A stretch of 64,000 bases of DNA from Prochlorococcus sp. AG-388-F11. Its GTDB lineage: Bacteria > Cyanobacteriota > Cyanobacteriia > PCC-6307 > Cyanobiaceae. Positions 18,781-28,637 of this stretch are shown piece after piece. Both the position numbers and the translations under genes were made by a program. Location: contig QCGP01000002.1 of the NCBI GenBank assembly GCA_003279845.1, positions 62,001-126,000 of the forward strand. Reading direction: 5' to 3'. The notes beneath the pieces are model-generated. The model had not been told where the DNA came from. It searched no databases and saw nothing but the letters and a program-made list of their open reading frames with translations. Within the stretch, counting starts at the first letter, position 1; each line of letters begins with the position of its first letter.

Positions 18781-20923
18781 AGTCAGCGATCCTTAAAGAA
18801 TAATTTCTTATTAAGCTCAACAAATTGAGTCTATTATTTCTTATTTTTAAATCCTCTGACATTACTAGGACTCCCTTTTCATTATCAAATAAATCCTCGA
18901 TAGTGTTTACATTAATTTCAAACAAATTTAGAAGTTCAAAATAATTGCAATAACCTTCTGAAAAAAGTTCTTCTAATTCTCCAATAAATTCAAAAACTTT
19001 CAATTCACAATCTTTTTCAAAAAGTTTTGTGTTTACATAATCTTTTGTTGACAGAACGTCTCTTGAAATATCACTTTTATTTGCTAATTTGCTTACCCTA
19101 GTAATTACCTTCTGGATTTCAACAAAATTATCCTTTTCGTTAAAATTAATAATAGATTCAATCCGATTTTTAAGATCAACAATATTCAATACTCTTTTTT
19201 GAGATAATTCATCAGAAGAGCAAACGGCCTTTATTAATTCTTTACTTAGTGATATTTCTTCTAGATGACTAACAATTCTTTGAACTAAAAATTCATTTAA
19301 ATCATTAAATACTGTTTCTCTTGAGAAGTTTAAATTCGGAAATACGATTTTCCAAAAATCAATAAGTTCGTTGAATAATTTATCTAAAGGTAAATCAAGT
19401 TCATAATCCCAAATTATTTTAATCACTCCATTCAAATTTCTTCTTAAAGCATAAGGATCAGATGATCCACTGGGACGTTTACCAGAAATAAATATACTTA
19501 TTAAAGTTTCGACCTTATCTGCTATGGAAACTATTGCACCATATTTTGTGGAGGGCAAAGCATCTTTATAAAAAGAAGGTAAATAATGTTCAGCGACAGC
19601 CAAGCAAACATCCTCACTAAATCCCTCATATTTAAGATATTTTCCACCCATTATTCCTTGCAGCTCAGGGAATTCGAAAACAATTTCGCTACATAAGTCG
19701 TTTTTACAGTATTTAGCAGCTTCTATTACTTTTTTTTCTTCTAAAGAATTATCATTTAAAAATTTAAGAATTTTTTTAGTAACTTCCTCTATCCTTTCTA
19801 CCCTCTGAAATATATTTCCAAGTCCTTTCAAATATGAAACAGATTTAAGCTTTTCAATTCTTTCGATTGAAGCAACTTTTTTGTCACTTTCTACGAAAAA
19901 CTTTGCATCTGAAAACCTTGCCCTTAATACTTTCTCATTACCTTTGGCAATATTATTATTTGACTCTACAAGACCATTTGAAATAACGCAGAAAGTTGTA
20001 CTAATATTTTTTTCAGAGCTTAAATCTAGTTTAGAAAAACTTTCGTTTTTTAATAAAAGAGGAACGTATCTCTGGTGAATTTTCATGACTGTTGAGAGAA
20101 CTTCAACCGGAAGATTAAGAAATTCATTACTAAATTTGCCAATAATTAAGTCTGGCCATTCAACCAAATCAGTTAGCTCATTTAGTAATCCTTCTGAAAG
20201 GTCAGGTTTCAGATTTAAAGATTTAGATGCCTGATTTATTAAACTTTCAATTTTTTCTTTTCTATCTTTTCGAATAGCTATTACTCTATTTCGTTTCAAT
20301 AATTCAAAAAAATCATCAGGATTCTGAACTTCTAAAACTTCATTCATTAGCCTATGACTTTTTGTTTTATTACTTATTTTGATTTTTGGATCACATTCAT
20401 CAAATTCAAAATCAAGAATTTCATCATTATAAATAGAGGCAATCCACCTAATAGGTCTTGAAAATTTCATGTTCCCAGCCCCCCATTTCATAAATCGAGG
20501 GCCTTGAAGACTCTTTACTAATTTAGGGACAATCGAAGACAAAGAAACTTTTGTTAATAGTCCTTTCTCAATTTTCTTTCCAAATACAAAATCACCCTTT
20601 TCAGTGTTTTTTATTTCTAGCTCACCTACATCAATATCTAAGCTATTAGCAAATCCTAAAGCAGCATTAGTAGGACATCCATTTAAATAAGCTGAATTTG
20701 CTTTAGGCCCTTTTCTTTCTATTATCTTATCTTCTGCATAATCAACTAAACCTTCGAGAAGTAGAACTATCCTCCTTGGTGTGGAGGTAACAACTATATG
20801 TTCGAATTTGATTAATTTTTTATCCAATTCAAATTCTATTAGAGATTTAAATTGCTCTAGAACAGAATGAGAAAATTTTGCGGGCAACTCTTCTGTTCCT
20901 ATCTCAAGTAAATATTTAGACAA
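18761..20923 (-). CDS. glyS: glycyl-tRNA synthetase beta subunit
   Basis: GlyS is the beta chain of the heterotetrameric bacterial GlyRS. The 720-aa protein begins LLEIGTEELPAKF (5-17) and has FMKWGAGNMKFSRPIRWI, EFPELQGIMGGKYLKYEG, and the HD-like SIADKVETLISIFISGKRPSGSSDPYALRRN block. A C-terminal anticodon-binding-like domain follows. glyQ is not in this window. The gene converges on chlP with a 20-bp tail overlap, so antisense interference between the 3' ends is possible. Confidence 0.95.
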   Translation of the reverse strand: MSKYLLEIGTEELPAKFSHSVLEQFKSLIEFELDKKLIKFEHIVVTSTPRRIVLLLEGLVDYAEDKIIERKGPKANSAYLNGCPTNAALGFANSLDIDVGELEIKNTEKGDFVFGKKIEKGLLTKVSLSSIVPKLVKSLQGPRFMKWGAGNMKFSRPIRWIASIYNDEILDFEFDECDPKIKISNKTKSHRLMNEVLEVQNPDDFFELLKRNRVIAIRKDRKEKIESLINQASKSLNLKPDLSEGLLNELTDLVEWPDLIIGKFSNEFLNLPVEVLSTVMKIHQRYVPLLLKNESFSKLDLSSEKNISTTFCVISNGLVESNNNIAKGNEKVLRARFSDAKFFVESDKKVASIERIEKLKSVSYLKGLGNIFQRVERIEEVTKKILKFLNDNSLEEKKVIEAAKYCKNDLCSEIVFEFPELQGIMGGKYLKYEGFSEDVCLAVAEHYLPSFYKDALPSTKYGAIVSIADKVETLISIFISGKRPSGSSDPYALRRNLNGVIKIIWDYELDLPLDKLFNELIDFWKIVFPNLNFSRETVFNDLNEFLVQRIVSHLEEISLSKELIKAVCSSDELSQKRVLNIVDLKNRIESIINFNEKDNFVEIQKVITRVSKLANKSDISRDVLSTKDYVNTKLFEKDCELKVFEFIGELEELFSEGYCNYFELLNLFEINVNTIEDLFDNEKGVLVMSEDLKIRNNRLNLLSLIRNYSLRIADFTLLNS

Positions 20924-21010
20924 GAAAAAAAAATGACTTCACTTACTATAATTTACTACCAGTTAAATAAGCTTTTCGCTAATGTATAAAAAGAGATATG
21001 TTTTGGTCCT

Positions 21011-22798
21011 TTGATCAAGGTTGAGAAAGTAAAAAAGAAAAAAGATTCTGCAAAGGAAGAGACTGTTTGTTTAGCAAATGGACTAGAAGTCTCTAAATTT
21101 GAAAATTTTAAAAAAAGTAGCCAATTTCTTAAGGAACCACTTGCTACAGAATTAGTCAATGAAAGTGATCATTTTACTAATGATGCAGTTCAGTTATTAA
21201 AATTTCATGGTAGTTATCAACAAGATAATAGGGAAAATAGAAGGCCGGGCAAAAGTAAAGATTGGCAAATGATGCTTAGGTTAAGAAATCCGGGCGGCGA
21301 AGTCCCTGGGAAATTATTTTTAGCATTAGATGAATTATCTGACAAGCTAGGTAATGGAACACTTAGAGCCACTACAAGACAAGCCTTTCAAATGCATGGA
21401 ATCAGAAAGGAGAACTTAAAGGAAGTAATTCAAACAATAGTAAATTCAATGGGCTCCACATTAGCTGCATGTGGAGACATTAATAGAAACGTTATGGCCC
21501 CTGCGGCTCCATTTGATTCGCCAGACTATAATATTGCAAGAGCATTGGCAAAAAAAGTTGCAGATCTTCTCACCCCAATGGCTGGCCAAGGCACTTTTTT
21601 AGAGCTTTGGGCTGATGGAGATTTAGAGTACACCATAAAGCCTGACAAAGATATTGAAGCAATTAGGAAGCTCCAATTCAAAGATAATGTTTTTAGTGGG
21701 ATAAAAGATGAGCCTCTTTATGGTTCAACTTATTTACCGAGAAAATTCAAATGTGCCGTGACAGTTCCTGGGGACAATTCTGTTGATCTTCTTACCAATG
21801 ACATAGGAATAGTTGCCTTTACTTCTGAAGATGGAAACTTAGAAGGGTGCAACTTCTATGTTGGAGGTGGTATGGGTCGCACACATAATAATGAGGAGAC
21901 CTTTGCCAGAATTGCAGATCCACTTGGATATGTTGAAGAACCTGATATTTATGAATTAATACAAAGCATTGTGGCTATTCAAAGAGATTATGGTGATAGA
22001 AAATCAAGAAAAAATTCGAGAATGAAATATCTTCTTCATAGAAAAGGTATTAAATGGTTTAAAAAGATACTTTCTGATAAGTATTTCAAAAAAGAAATTA
22101 AAAAAATCAGAAAAGAACCTGATAAGGTTCTTATTGATTACCTAGGTTGGCATAAACAAAATAAAACCTCCCATTTCGTAGGTTTACCTTTATTATCAGG
22201 AAGATTATCTGGAGAGAAGAAGAATACCATCACAAGTATTGTTAAAAAATATAATTTAGATTTAAGACTCACACCTAATCAAGATATTTTACTTTGTAAT
22301 ATCGCCAATAAAAACAAAGGTGAAATTCAAAAATCTCTATCAAAAATTGGATACGAAAATTTAGAAAACATTAATGAAATACAAAGACACGCTTTAGCTT
22401 GTCCTGCTTTACCACTTTGCGGTCTTGCAATGACTGAAGCTGAAAGAATATTACCTGATGTACTAAAAAGGATTGAAAATTTACTATTAGATCTAAAAAT
22501 ACAAAAGACAATATTATTCAGAATGACAGGATGTCCGAATGGATGTACCAGGCCTTATATGGCCGAATTAGCACTTGTTGGAAGTGGGCAAAACAAATAC
22601 CAATTATGGTTGGGGGGAAGTAAAAATCTCCAAAGGCTTGCTAAACCATTTTTACAAAGAATGGAACTTAACGATTTAGAAAAAACTCTTCAACCATTAT
22701 TTGATAATTGGAAGAGTAATTTGGATTTGGATTTCGGAGATTTTATAAATACTCAAGATGAGATTTATATATTAAATTTACTAAATGAAAATCAATAG
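21011..22798 (+). CDS. sir: ferredoxin-dependent sulfite reductase
   Basis: Sir reduces sulfite to sulfide with six electrons from ferredoxin. The protein has about 595 aa. Siroheme/[4Fe-4S] ligands are visible as CPALPLC (C464, C470) and CPNGC (C508, C512). N-terminal SKFENFKKSSQFLKEPLATEL and RATTRQAFQMHG match plant-type sulfite reductases rather than nitrite reductase. No ATG precedes the conserved start in frame; TTG at 21011 is the best start, and the exact N-terminus is uncertain. It is divergent from glyS and converges on the dipeptidase gene. Confidence 0.94.
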   Translation: MIKVEKVKKKKDSAKEETVCLANGLEVSKFENFKKSSQFLKEPLATELVNESDHFTNDAVQLLKFHGSYQQDNRENRRPGKSKDWQMMLRLRNPGGEVPGKLFLALDELSDKLGNGTLRATTRQAFQMHGIRKENLKEVIQTIVNSMGSTLAACGDINRNVMAPAAPFDSPDYNIARALAKKVADLLTPMAGQGTFLELWADGDLEYTIKPDKDIEAIRKLQFKDNVFSGIKDEPLYGSTYLPRKFKCAVTVPGDNSVDLLTNDIGIVAFTSEDGNLEGCNFYVGGGMGRTHNNEETFARIADPLGYVEEPDIYELIQSIVAIQRDYGDRKSRKNSRMKYLLHRKGIKWFKKILSDKYFKKEIKKIRKEPDKVLIDYLGWHKQNKTSHFVGLPLLSGRLSGEKKNTITSIVKKYNLDLRLTPNQDILLCNIANKNKGEIQKSLSKIGYENLENINEIQRHALACPALPLCGLAMTEAERILPDVLKRIENLLLDLKIQKTILFRMTGCPNGCTRPYMAELALVGSGQNKYQLWLGGSKNLQRLAKPFLQRMELNDLEKTLQPLFDNWKSNLDLDFGDFINTQDEIYILNLLNENQ

Positions 22799-22801
22799 AA
22801 T

Positions 22802-23485
22802 TTAAATTTTTCCATAAAGGGCATTTGCTTGTTTATTTTTCCAAGCCCATAATTGATCACCATAACTAAAATGCCACCATTCATTAGGATGTTGAGCAAA
22901 TCCGAATTTAGTCATAATTCCCCTTAATAAATTTCTTCTACTATTCCAAATAATTGCTCCTTCGTTCTTTATGTTTGCATAAAAATAAGGATTTGAGGTC
23001 TCATCCATTTGATCAACCATGCTTCCCATTTCAACAAGATTTCCGTCTTTATCTGATAAACAAACATCCAATGCGCCCCCAGTTGAATGAGGGGGAGGAC
23101 ACCTAGTGTCATGAGAAGGATAGGCCCAAAATTTTTCAACTTTTTTTAAAATGGATGGATAAGATTTTATATTTTCAAAAGAAATATCAATTTCGTATTT
23201 TTCACACTCTAATAAAAATGCTCTTTTAAACATAAATTCCTGGACTTCTAAAGGTCGCCAACTGTCATAAATTAAAAGGTTAAAACTACTCTTTGATATC
23301 AAATAATCATTTACTTTTACTAATCTATTTACAACCTCCTCTCTTAATTTCCAAATAGAAGATTTATCTTTGTAAGGTGCTCCTAAATGAAAGTAAGGGT
23401 GGGGATCTAAAATCTTTAAGCAGCTAGGTATAGCTATTAGTTTATCTCCATTATCTTTAATTGGTATTTTATTCCAAATTTTCAA
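22802..23485 (-). CDS. D-Ala-D-Ala dipeptidase (VanX/DdpX-like)
   Basis: The 227-aa protein has the VanX-family zinc and catalytic motifs: IYDSWRPLEVQ, the Zn-binding HSTGGALDVCL (S-x-H-x(6)-D equivalent), and EWWHFSYG with the catalytic Glu and third Zn ligand. VanX/DdpX hydrolyses free D-Ala-D-Ala. In a non-resistant cyanobacterium a peptidoglycan recycling role is more likely than glycopeptide resistance. No signal peptide is seen, so it is cytoplasmic. It is the second LAS-type D-Ala peptidase here, with 16608-17327. Confidence 0.88.
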   Translation of the reverse strand: MKIWNKIPIKDNGDKLIAIPSCLKILDPHPYFHLGAPYKDKSSIWKLREEVVNRLVKVNDYLISKSSFNLLIYDSWRPLEVQEFMFKRAFLLECEKYEIDISFENIKSYPSILKKVEKFWAYPSHDTRCPPPHSTGGALDVCLSDKDGNLVEMGSMVDQMDETSNPYFYANIKNEGAIIWNSRRNLLRGIMTKFGFAQHPNEWWHFSYGDQLWAWKNKQANALYGKI

Positions 23486-23542
23486 TTGAAATTTGCAATT
23501 GATTTATAGTGGCATATATATCAAAAATTACAATGATAGTTT

Positions 23543-25999
23543 TCAATTTAAGAAATCATGAATGAATTTATTATCAGAATTATCAATAAGTATATTCTTT
23601 AAAACAATATTTTCTTTTAAATCAGGATCATCACTAACAATCTTAATAGCCTCTTCACGAGCCTTATCAATAAGAAATTTATTGTTAGGTAAATTGTCCA
23701 GTACAAAATCAGGCAATCCGGATTGTCTATATCCTAAAATCTCGCCTGGTCCTCTAAGCTCCAAGTCTTTTTCAGCAATATAAAAGCCATCATTAGATTT
23801 TTGCAAAACACAAAGTCGTTTATTTTCTAATCCATTTTTATCGGGGGTTACCAGATAACAAAAAGATTTTGTTGATCCTCTACCAACTCTCCCCCTTAAT
23901 TGATGTAGCTGGGACAATCCAAATCTGTCCGAATTATAAATAATCATAATTGTGGCGTTAGGCACATCAATGCCAACCTCAATTACTGTGGTTGAAACCA
24001 ATATATTAATTTCATTCTTTAAAAAAGAATTAATTACTTCATTTTTTTCTTTTGAACTTAATTTGCCATGTAATAATCCAACTTTTTTGTTAAAAAAGAC
24101 CTCTTCTGATAAATGTTTGAATGTTTTCTTTGCGGAGCTTAAATTCATTTTTTCTGAATCTTCTATAAGTGGCAAAATCACATAAGCTTGCTTTCCCTTA
24201 TTGATCTCATCTTCAACAATCTTAAACAAGTTAGTTAAATCATCTTCTGAAATTATTTTTGTTGTTATGGGAACTCTCCCAGGAGGGAGTTCTGTAATTT
24301 GACTTACATCTAAATCACCATAAATAGAAAGCGCAAGAGTTCTTGGAATTGGTGTTGCTGTCATTGATAACAAGTTAGTATTTTCTCCTTTATTTAGTAA
24401 TCTATTTCTTTGAGTAACTCCAAATCTATGTTGTTCATCAATTACTACCATGCCTAATGCATTAAAGATGACTTTATCCTCAAATAATGCATGAGTACCT
24501 ACTAGAATATCAACTAATCCATTGTTCAAATTAGAGAAAATTTCTTTTCTCTTTTTTTGAGGAGTATTACCAGTAAGTAGTTCAACAGAAACTAAAAGCG
24601 GATTCAAATATTTTAATAAATTTTTATAATGCTGTTCTGCCAATACCTCAGTTGGGACCATAAATGCGCCTTGCAGGTTTTTTTCAATGACAAGCAAAAG
24701 AGACGCTATTGCAATTATAGTTTTACCGCTTCCCACATCTCCCTGAAGCAATCTAGACATTGGTACGGGATTAGATAAATCTTTCTTAATTTCATTTAAA
24801 ACATTTTCTTGAGATTTTGTTAATTCAAAAGGAAAAGTATTTAAAAATTCTTTTAATAAAGATTTCTTTTGAGGTAATTGTTGGGAAGTTACATTTTTAT
24901 TCGTCTTTCTTTTTCTAAGTAGGAACTTTATTTGAAGTAGGAATAACTCATCAAAAACCAAACGTTTTTTTGACTCAATAAGTGCCTTTTGAGTTGGAGG
25001 GAAATGAATATTAATCAACGACTCTCCTTTTGATAATAAAGATAATGAATCAAGTTGCTTTTTATTTAAAATTTCTGGATATTGCTTTGCATAAATCAGT
25101 ACTTTTTTCATAAGTTTTATAAAACTCATATTTGATAATGCTTCACCTAATGAATACAAGGGTAATATTTTGCCTGAGAAATTAAAATTATCATTGTTAT
25201 CCTTAATAATTTCAATCTGAGGATCTACAAAAGTTTTGCCATACTCTGTCAATTTAACCTTACCGGAAATTGCTAATTTGGTTCCAGGAGTATACAAAGA
25301 TTTTTGAGATGTGAAGAAGGAGTAAGATCTAAATCTTCTTCCTAAAAAAAATTTTGTAACCTTTATTGAAGACGTTTCATCAGAAACTACAATATTCATT
25401 ATTGATAAATTACTATTTTTTTTACTCTTATGAATATAAAATCTTTTAACGTTTGCGATGCACGTGTATAAATTATCTGGTTTTAAATTTATTATCTTGA
25501 CTCTATTCGTATAGTCTAGATATGTTCGTGGGAAATAATTAATTAGATCTTTTATATGAAATATCCCTAATTCATTAAGCTTATTTTTATAAACTTTTCC
25601 TACATTTTTTATTAATGAAATATCTGAATCAAAAGACAAACTTGAATCAGCTTTATTCAGAAAAACATTATTATAAATATTATTAGAATTTTCTATTTCT
25701 AGAGTTTTACCTAGTTTATAAAGATTTTTTCTTGTATCTATAATTAACCTTTTTCTTTGATTTTCATCTAATTTATTATATTCATTATATTTTTCAGAAA
25801 ATTCATAAAATATCCTTAAATATTCGTCTGAGAGATTTAGATTATCTAGTTTTTTTAATGATTCATGCAAATAAGCATTAAAATATTTTTCTCTTCCTAA
25901 AGTATTAATAAATTTGTTTTCAGTTTCAATAGTAAGAGATTTTTGAAGAGGTCTTATCCAATCTTTAATTAATTTATTATTATTCTCGCTAATAGTCAC
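23543..25999 (-). CDS. recG: ATP-dependent DNA helicase RecG
   Basis: RecG remodels stalled replication forks and branched DNA. The 818-aa protein has an N-terminal extension of about 120 residues common in cyanobacteria, then an OB-fold wedge domain (VKRFYIHKSKKN...). The SF2 motor follows: GDVGSGKT (Walker A), DEQHRFG (motif II DExH), SMTATPIPRT (motif III), and HQLRGRVGRG (motif VI). Downstream of the 358-aa protein gene by 22 bp, so a tsf-hypothetical-recG transcript is plausible. Confidence 0.96.
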   Translation of the reverse strand: MTISENNNKLIKDWIRPLQKSLTIETENKFINTLGREKYFNAYLHESLKKLDNLNLSDEYLRIFYEFSEKYNEYNKLDENQRKRLIIDTRKNLYKLGKTLEIENSNNIYNNVFLNKADSSLSFDSDISLIKNVGKVYKNKLNELGIFHIKDLINYFPRTYLDYTNRVKIINLKPDNLYTCIANVKRFYIHKSKKNSNLSIMNIVVSDETSSIKVTKFFLGRRFRSYSFFTSQKSLYTPGTKLAISGKVKLTEYGKTFVDPQIEIIKDNNDNFNFSGKILPLYSLGEALSNMSFIKLMKKVLIYAKQYPEILNKKQLDSLSLLSKGESLINIHFPPTQKALIESKKRLVFDELFLLQIKFLLRKRKTNKNVTSQQLPQKKSLLKEFLNTFPFELTKSQENVLNEIKKDLSNPVPMSRLLQGDVGSGKTIIAIASLLLVIEKNLQGAFMVPTEVLAEQHYKNLLKYLNPLLVSVELLTGNTPQKKRKEIFSNLNNGLVDILVGTHALFEDKVIFNALGMVVIDEQHRFGVTQRNRLLNKGENTNLLSMTATPIPRTLALSIYGDLDVSQITELPPGRVPITTKIISEDDLTNLFKIVEDEINKGKQAYVILPLIEDSEKMNLSSAKKTFKHLSEEVFFNKKVGLLHGKLSSKEKNEVINSFLKNEINILVSTTVIEVGIDVPNATIMIIYNSDRFGLSQLHQLRGRVGRGSTKSFCYLVTPDKNGLENKRLCVLQKSNDGFYIAEKDLELRGPGEILGYRQSGLPDFVLDNLPNNKFLIDKAREEAIKIVSDDPDLKENIVLKNILIDNSDNKFIHDFLN

Positions 26000-26021
26000 A
26001 TTTGAAATAAGAGTTATTTTT

Positions 26022-27098
26022 TCACCGTATCTTATTCAAAGTTATTTCTTTTTGCCTCCAATATATCTCTTTTTTAATCAAACGCTGAAATTGATTTTTT
26101 AGCTCATTTATTTTGTTCCTTTGAATAGAAAGATTTAAATTTTTAAACTCTAACTCAATAGTAGATATATTGAAGAAAATAATGCTTGGTAAATTATTGC
26201 CGATTAATGATGACCGATTTAAGTTTATTTCGAAATTAATAACGAAAGGATATGGATGTTTTATCATAAAATTTTTGCCTACTAAGTAATCAAAGGTATC
26301 TTTAGATATCATCTTTTTTATTAGATTTGCCTCGAATAATTCTTGGTTAATATTATATGAAAGATTCAATAGTAAATTTTCCAATGACTTGTCTATTAAA
26401 TCAAAATCATTAAGAATCTGATTTTTTCTTAAATTATCCATTTGATTGATATTTTCTTTTTCTTGATATCTTGGTTTTTCCTCCTTTTCTTCTCCTATTA
26501 ATTCAAGTAAGGAGGAAATAAATTGTTTTTCTACTCCTAAATTTTCAAAAATAATGTTTTTAGATAAATAATTATTATGGTGGTTATTATCTAAATCAAG
26601 TGATACGAATCTCTCATAATTATGAGCTTGATAATATTCAGAAGTATTTGATAAGTCTTCAGTAATCTCGAACTGACTGGCTTCTTTTAATTGAAAACCA
26701 TCTTCATATTTAAATTTTTCTTTTTGATCATCATTTATTTTTGTGGAACTATCAAAAATAGTAAAATTAATTTCCTTATTTATATTTTTTTCAATTTCAT
26801 TTATCTTTAATTGTTCTACTGTTAAAAAGGGCAAATTCGTAAATATTAATTTACTTATTTTTTTTTCAAAAAGACTATAGAATTCATTTTCATTTAAGAA
26901 ATTATCATTAATTGTTGGATAACTATATATTTGGTTAAGGCCTTTTTCTACAGAGATGAGAAGTAGATCTCTTACTAGATTAAGATAAAGTTCATATTCC
27001 CTATAGATATTTCTAGTTAATATTCTTTTTTGTATGTCTGCTCTCTCTAATTGAGAATTAATTCTATCTGTATCTATGGAATTATTGAAATTATGCAA
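26022..27098 (-). CDS. protein of unknown function (358 aa)
   Basis: I do not recognise this family. The N-terminal ~90 residues are helical and basic/acidic mixed (INSQLERADIQKRILTRNIYREYELYLNLVRDLL). A middle of about 100 residues is low-complexity, Glu/Asn-rich and probably disordered. A C-terminal domain (residues ~215-358) has a beta-rich part (PYPFVINFEINLN, SIIFFNISTIELEF) and a final helix. No signal or membrane segment is seen. Its gene sits 4 bp after tsf and 22 bp before recG on the same strand. Confidence 0.7.
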   Translation of the reverse strand: MHNFNNSIDTDRINSQLERADIQKRILTRNIYREYELYLNLVRDLLLISVEKGLNQIYSYPTINDNFLNENEFYSLFEKKISKLIFTNLPFLTVEQLKINEIEKNINKEINFTIFDSSTKINDDQKEKFKYEDGFQLKEASQFEITEDLSNTSEYYQAHNYERFVSLDLDNNHHNNYLSKNIIFENLGVEKQFISSLLELIGEEKEEKPRYQEKENINQMDNLRKNQILNDFDLIDKSLENLLLNLSYNINQELFEANLIKKMISKDTFDYLVGKNFMIKHPYPFVINFEINLNRSSLIGNNLPSIIFFNISTIELEFKNLNLSIQRNKINELKNQFQRLIKKEIYWRQKEITLNKIR

Positions 27099-27102
27099 GT
27101 GA

Positions 27103-27759
27103 CTAGTTTGTTTTCATTGATGCGACCTCTTCAGCAAAGTCCATCTGATTTTTTTCGATACCTTCACCCAATGTATATCGTGTAAAGCGTCTTACTTTGA
27201 TATTTTCTCCAATTTTTGCAGCTGCTTGTTTAACAAGATCCTCAACTGTTAGAGAACTATCTTTAATGTAGGGTTGTGAAAGCAAAACAAGCTCATTAAG
27301 TCTTTTTGCTATTCTCCCTTCAACTATTTTTTCTTTAATTTGTTCTGGTTTTCCAGATAAATCATCCCTACCCATTTCAATTTGCTTTTCTTTATCCACA
27401 ACATCTTCAGGTATTTCGTCAATTGATACATACTCAACATTTGGGCATGCTGCTACTTGCATTGAGACATCCTTCAACAGAGATTGGAATATATCACCTC
27501 TAGCAACGAAATCAGTTTCACAATTTAACTCTAGTAAAACTCCGACTCTTGATCCAGTATGTATGTAACTACCAATTGAACCTTCGGCCGCTACTCTTCC
27601 CATTTTCTTTTCAGCACTAGCTATGCCTTTTTTTCTTAACCATTCCAAAGCTTTATCTAGATTTCCTTCAGTTTCGTTAAGTGCTTTTTTGCAGTCCATC
27701 ATTCCTGCGCCAGTTTTGTCTCTAAGATCTTTTACAAGTTTTGCTGTAATGTTTCCCAT
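27103..27759 (-). CDS. tsf: elongation factor Ts
   Basis: EF-Ts is the guanine nucleotide exchange factor of EF-Tu. The 218-aa protein starts [24 protein letters not shown] (family N-terminal module), has [11 protein letters not shown] (EF-Tu contact region) and the C-terminal SLTVEDL motif. The length is typical of the short cyanobacterial form. It follows rpsB by 44 bp in the usual rpsB-tsf order. Confidence 0.97.
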   Translation of the reverse strand: MGNITAKLVKDLRDKTGAGMMDCKKALNETEGNLDKALEWLRKKGIASAEKKMGRVAAEGSIGSYIHTGSRVGVLLELNCETDFVARGDIFQSLLKDVSMQVAACPNVEYVSIDEIPEDVVDKEKQIEMGRDDLSGKPEQIKEKIVEGRIAKRLNELVLLSQPYIKDSSLTVEDLVKQAAAKIGENIKVRRFTRYTLGEGIEKNQMDFAEEVASMKTN

Positions 27760-27803
27760 TTGAAATAATAAAAAATAGTGAATAGTAAGTTTTAAATTAG
27801 AAT

Positions 27804-28508
27804 TTAATTTTTTCTTTCGGCATTAGAGCCCTTTCTACCCTCATTTATGGCATCTGCAAGTCTTCCTAAAATAAGTTGCACAGATCTAACGGCATCATCG
27901 TTACAAGGAATTGGAACTTCACACAAATCCGGATCGCAATTTGTATCCAACATTGATACTAATGAGATATCTAATTTTCTAGCTTCTAATACTGCATTAG
28001 ATTCTCTTCTCTGATCAACCAATACAACTACGTCTGGTAATCTTCTCATACCCTTAAGTCCACCTAAGTATTTTTGTAATCTTTCAAGTTCTCTCCTTAA
28101 TACTGCAGCTTCTTTTTTAGGCCTCATTGCTATTGAACCACTACTTTCCATTCTTTCTAGATCCTTTAATCTTTCAATCCTAGCTTTCATTGTTGTCCAA
28201 TTAGTCAACATCCCTCCAAGCCATCTTTGATTTACATATGCAGCTCCACAGCGTGTAGCTTCCTGAGCTACTACATCTGATGCTTGTTTTTTTGTACCGA
28301 CAAATAGGAAACGTTTACCGCTTTTTGCAGCGTTTCTCGTCCATTTATATGCATTGTTCATACACAATGCTGTTTTTACAAGATCAATAATATGAACTCC
28401 ATTTCTCGCGCAATATATATACTTAGACATCTTGGGATTCCAACGTCTAGTTTGATGCCCGAAATGAGCACCAGCTTCCATCATTTCTGATAGTGATACA
28501 ACAGCCAT
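27804..28508 (-). CDS. rpsB: 30S ribosomal protein S2
   Basis: The 234-aa protein matches S2: [22 protein letters not shown] (residues 6-27), [14 protein letters not shown], and [18 protein letters not shown]2 binds late to the 30S subunit head near the platform. Its 5' leader contains a predicted pseudoknot (28521-28584). rpsB and tsf form the usual pair, with the unknown gene and recG following. Confidence 0.97.
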   Translation of the reverse strand: MAVVSLSEMMEAGAHFGHQTRRWNPKMSKYIYCARNGVHIIDLVKTALCMNNAYKWTRNAAKSGKRFLFVGTKKQASDVVAQEATRCGAAYVNQRWLGGMLTNWTTMKARIERLKDLERMESSGSIAMRPKKEAAVLRRELERLQKYLGGLKGMRRLPDVVVLVDQRRESNAVLEARKLDISLVSMLDTNCDPDLCEVPIPCNDDAVRSVQLILGRLADAINEGRKGSNAERKN

Positions 28509-28520
28509 AATTTAAAAAGG

Positions 28521-28584
28521 GTTTCGGGTTAGCCTCCATCTGACTGGGAATTAATATTAATAATTCACCCGAAACTGTCAGATG
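28521..28584 (-). promoter_or_regulatory. predicted pseudoknot in the rpsB 5' leader
   Basis: Four segments read, on the plus strand, as A (28521-28529, GTTTCGGGT), B (28537-28544, CATCTGAC), A' (28567-28575, ACCCGAAAC) and B' (28577-28584, GTCAGATG). A pairs perfectly with A' (9 bp) and B with B' (8 bp), in the interleaved order A-B-A'-B', which is the topology of an H-type pseudoknot. In the mRNA the last arm ends 13 nt before the rpsB ATG. The loop contains a further small AT stem. The position suggests autoregulation by S2, as is known for rpsB-tsf in E. coli; that regulation here is inferred. Confidence 0.7.
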
Positions 28585-28637
28585 TGTGAAATTTATTTCA
28601 TCTATTCTAGCAAGTGATGTGTATTTCTAAAAGTTTT

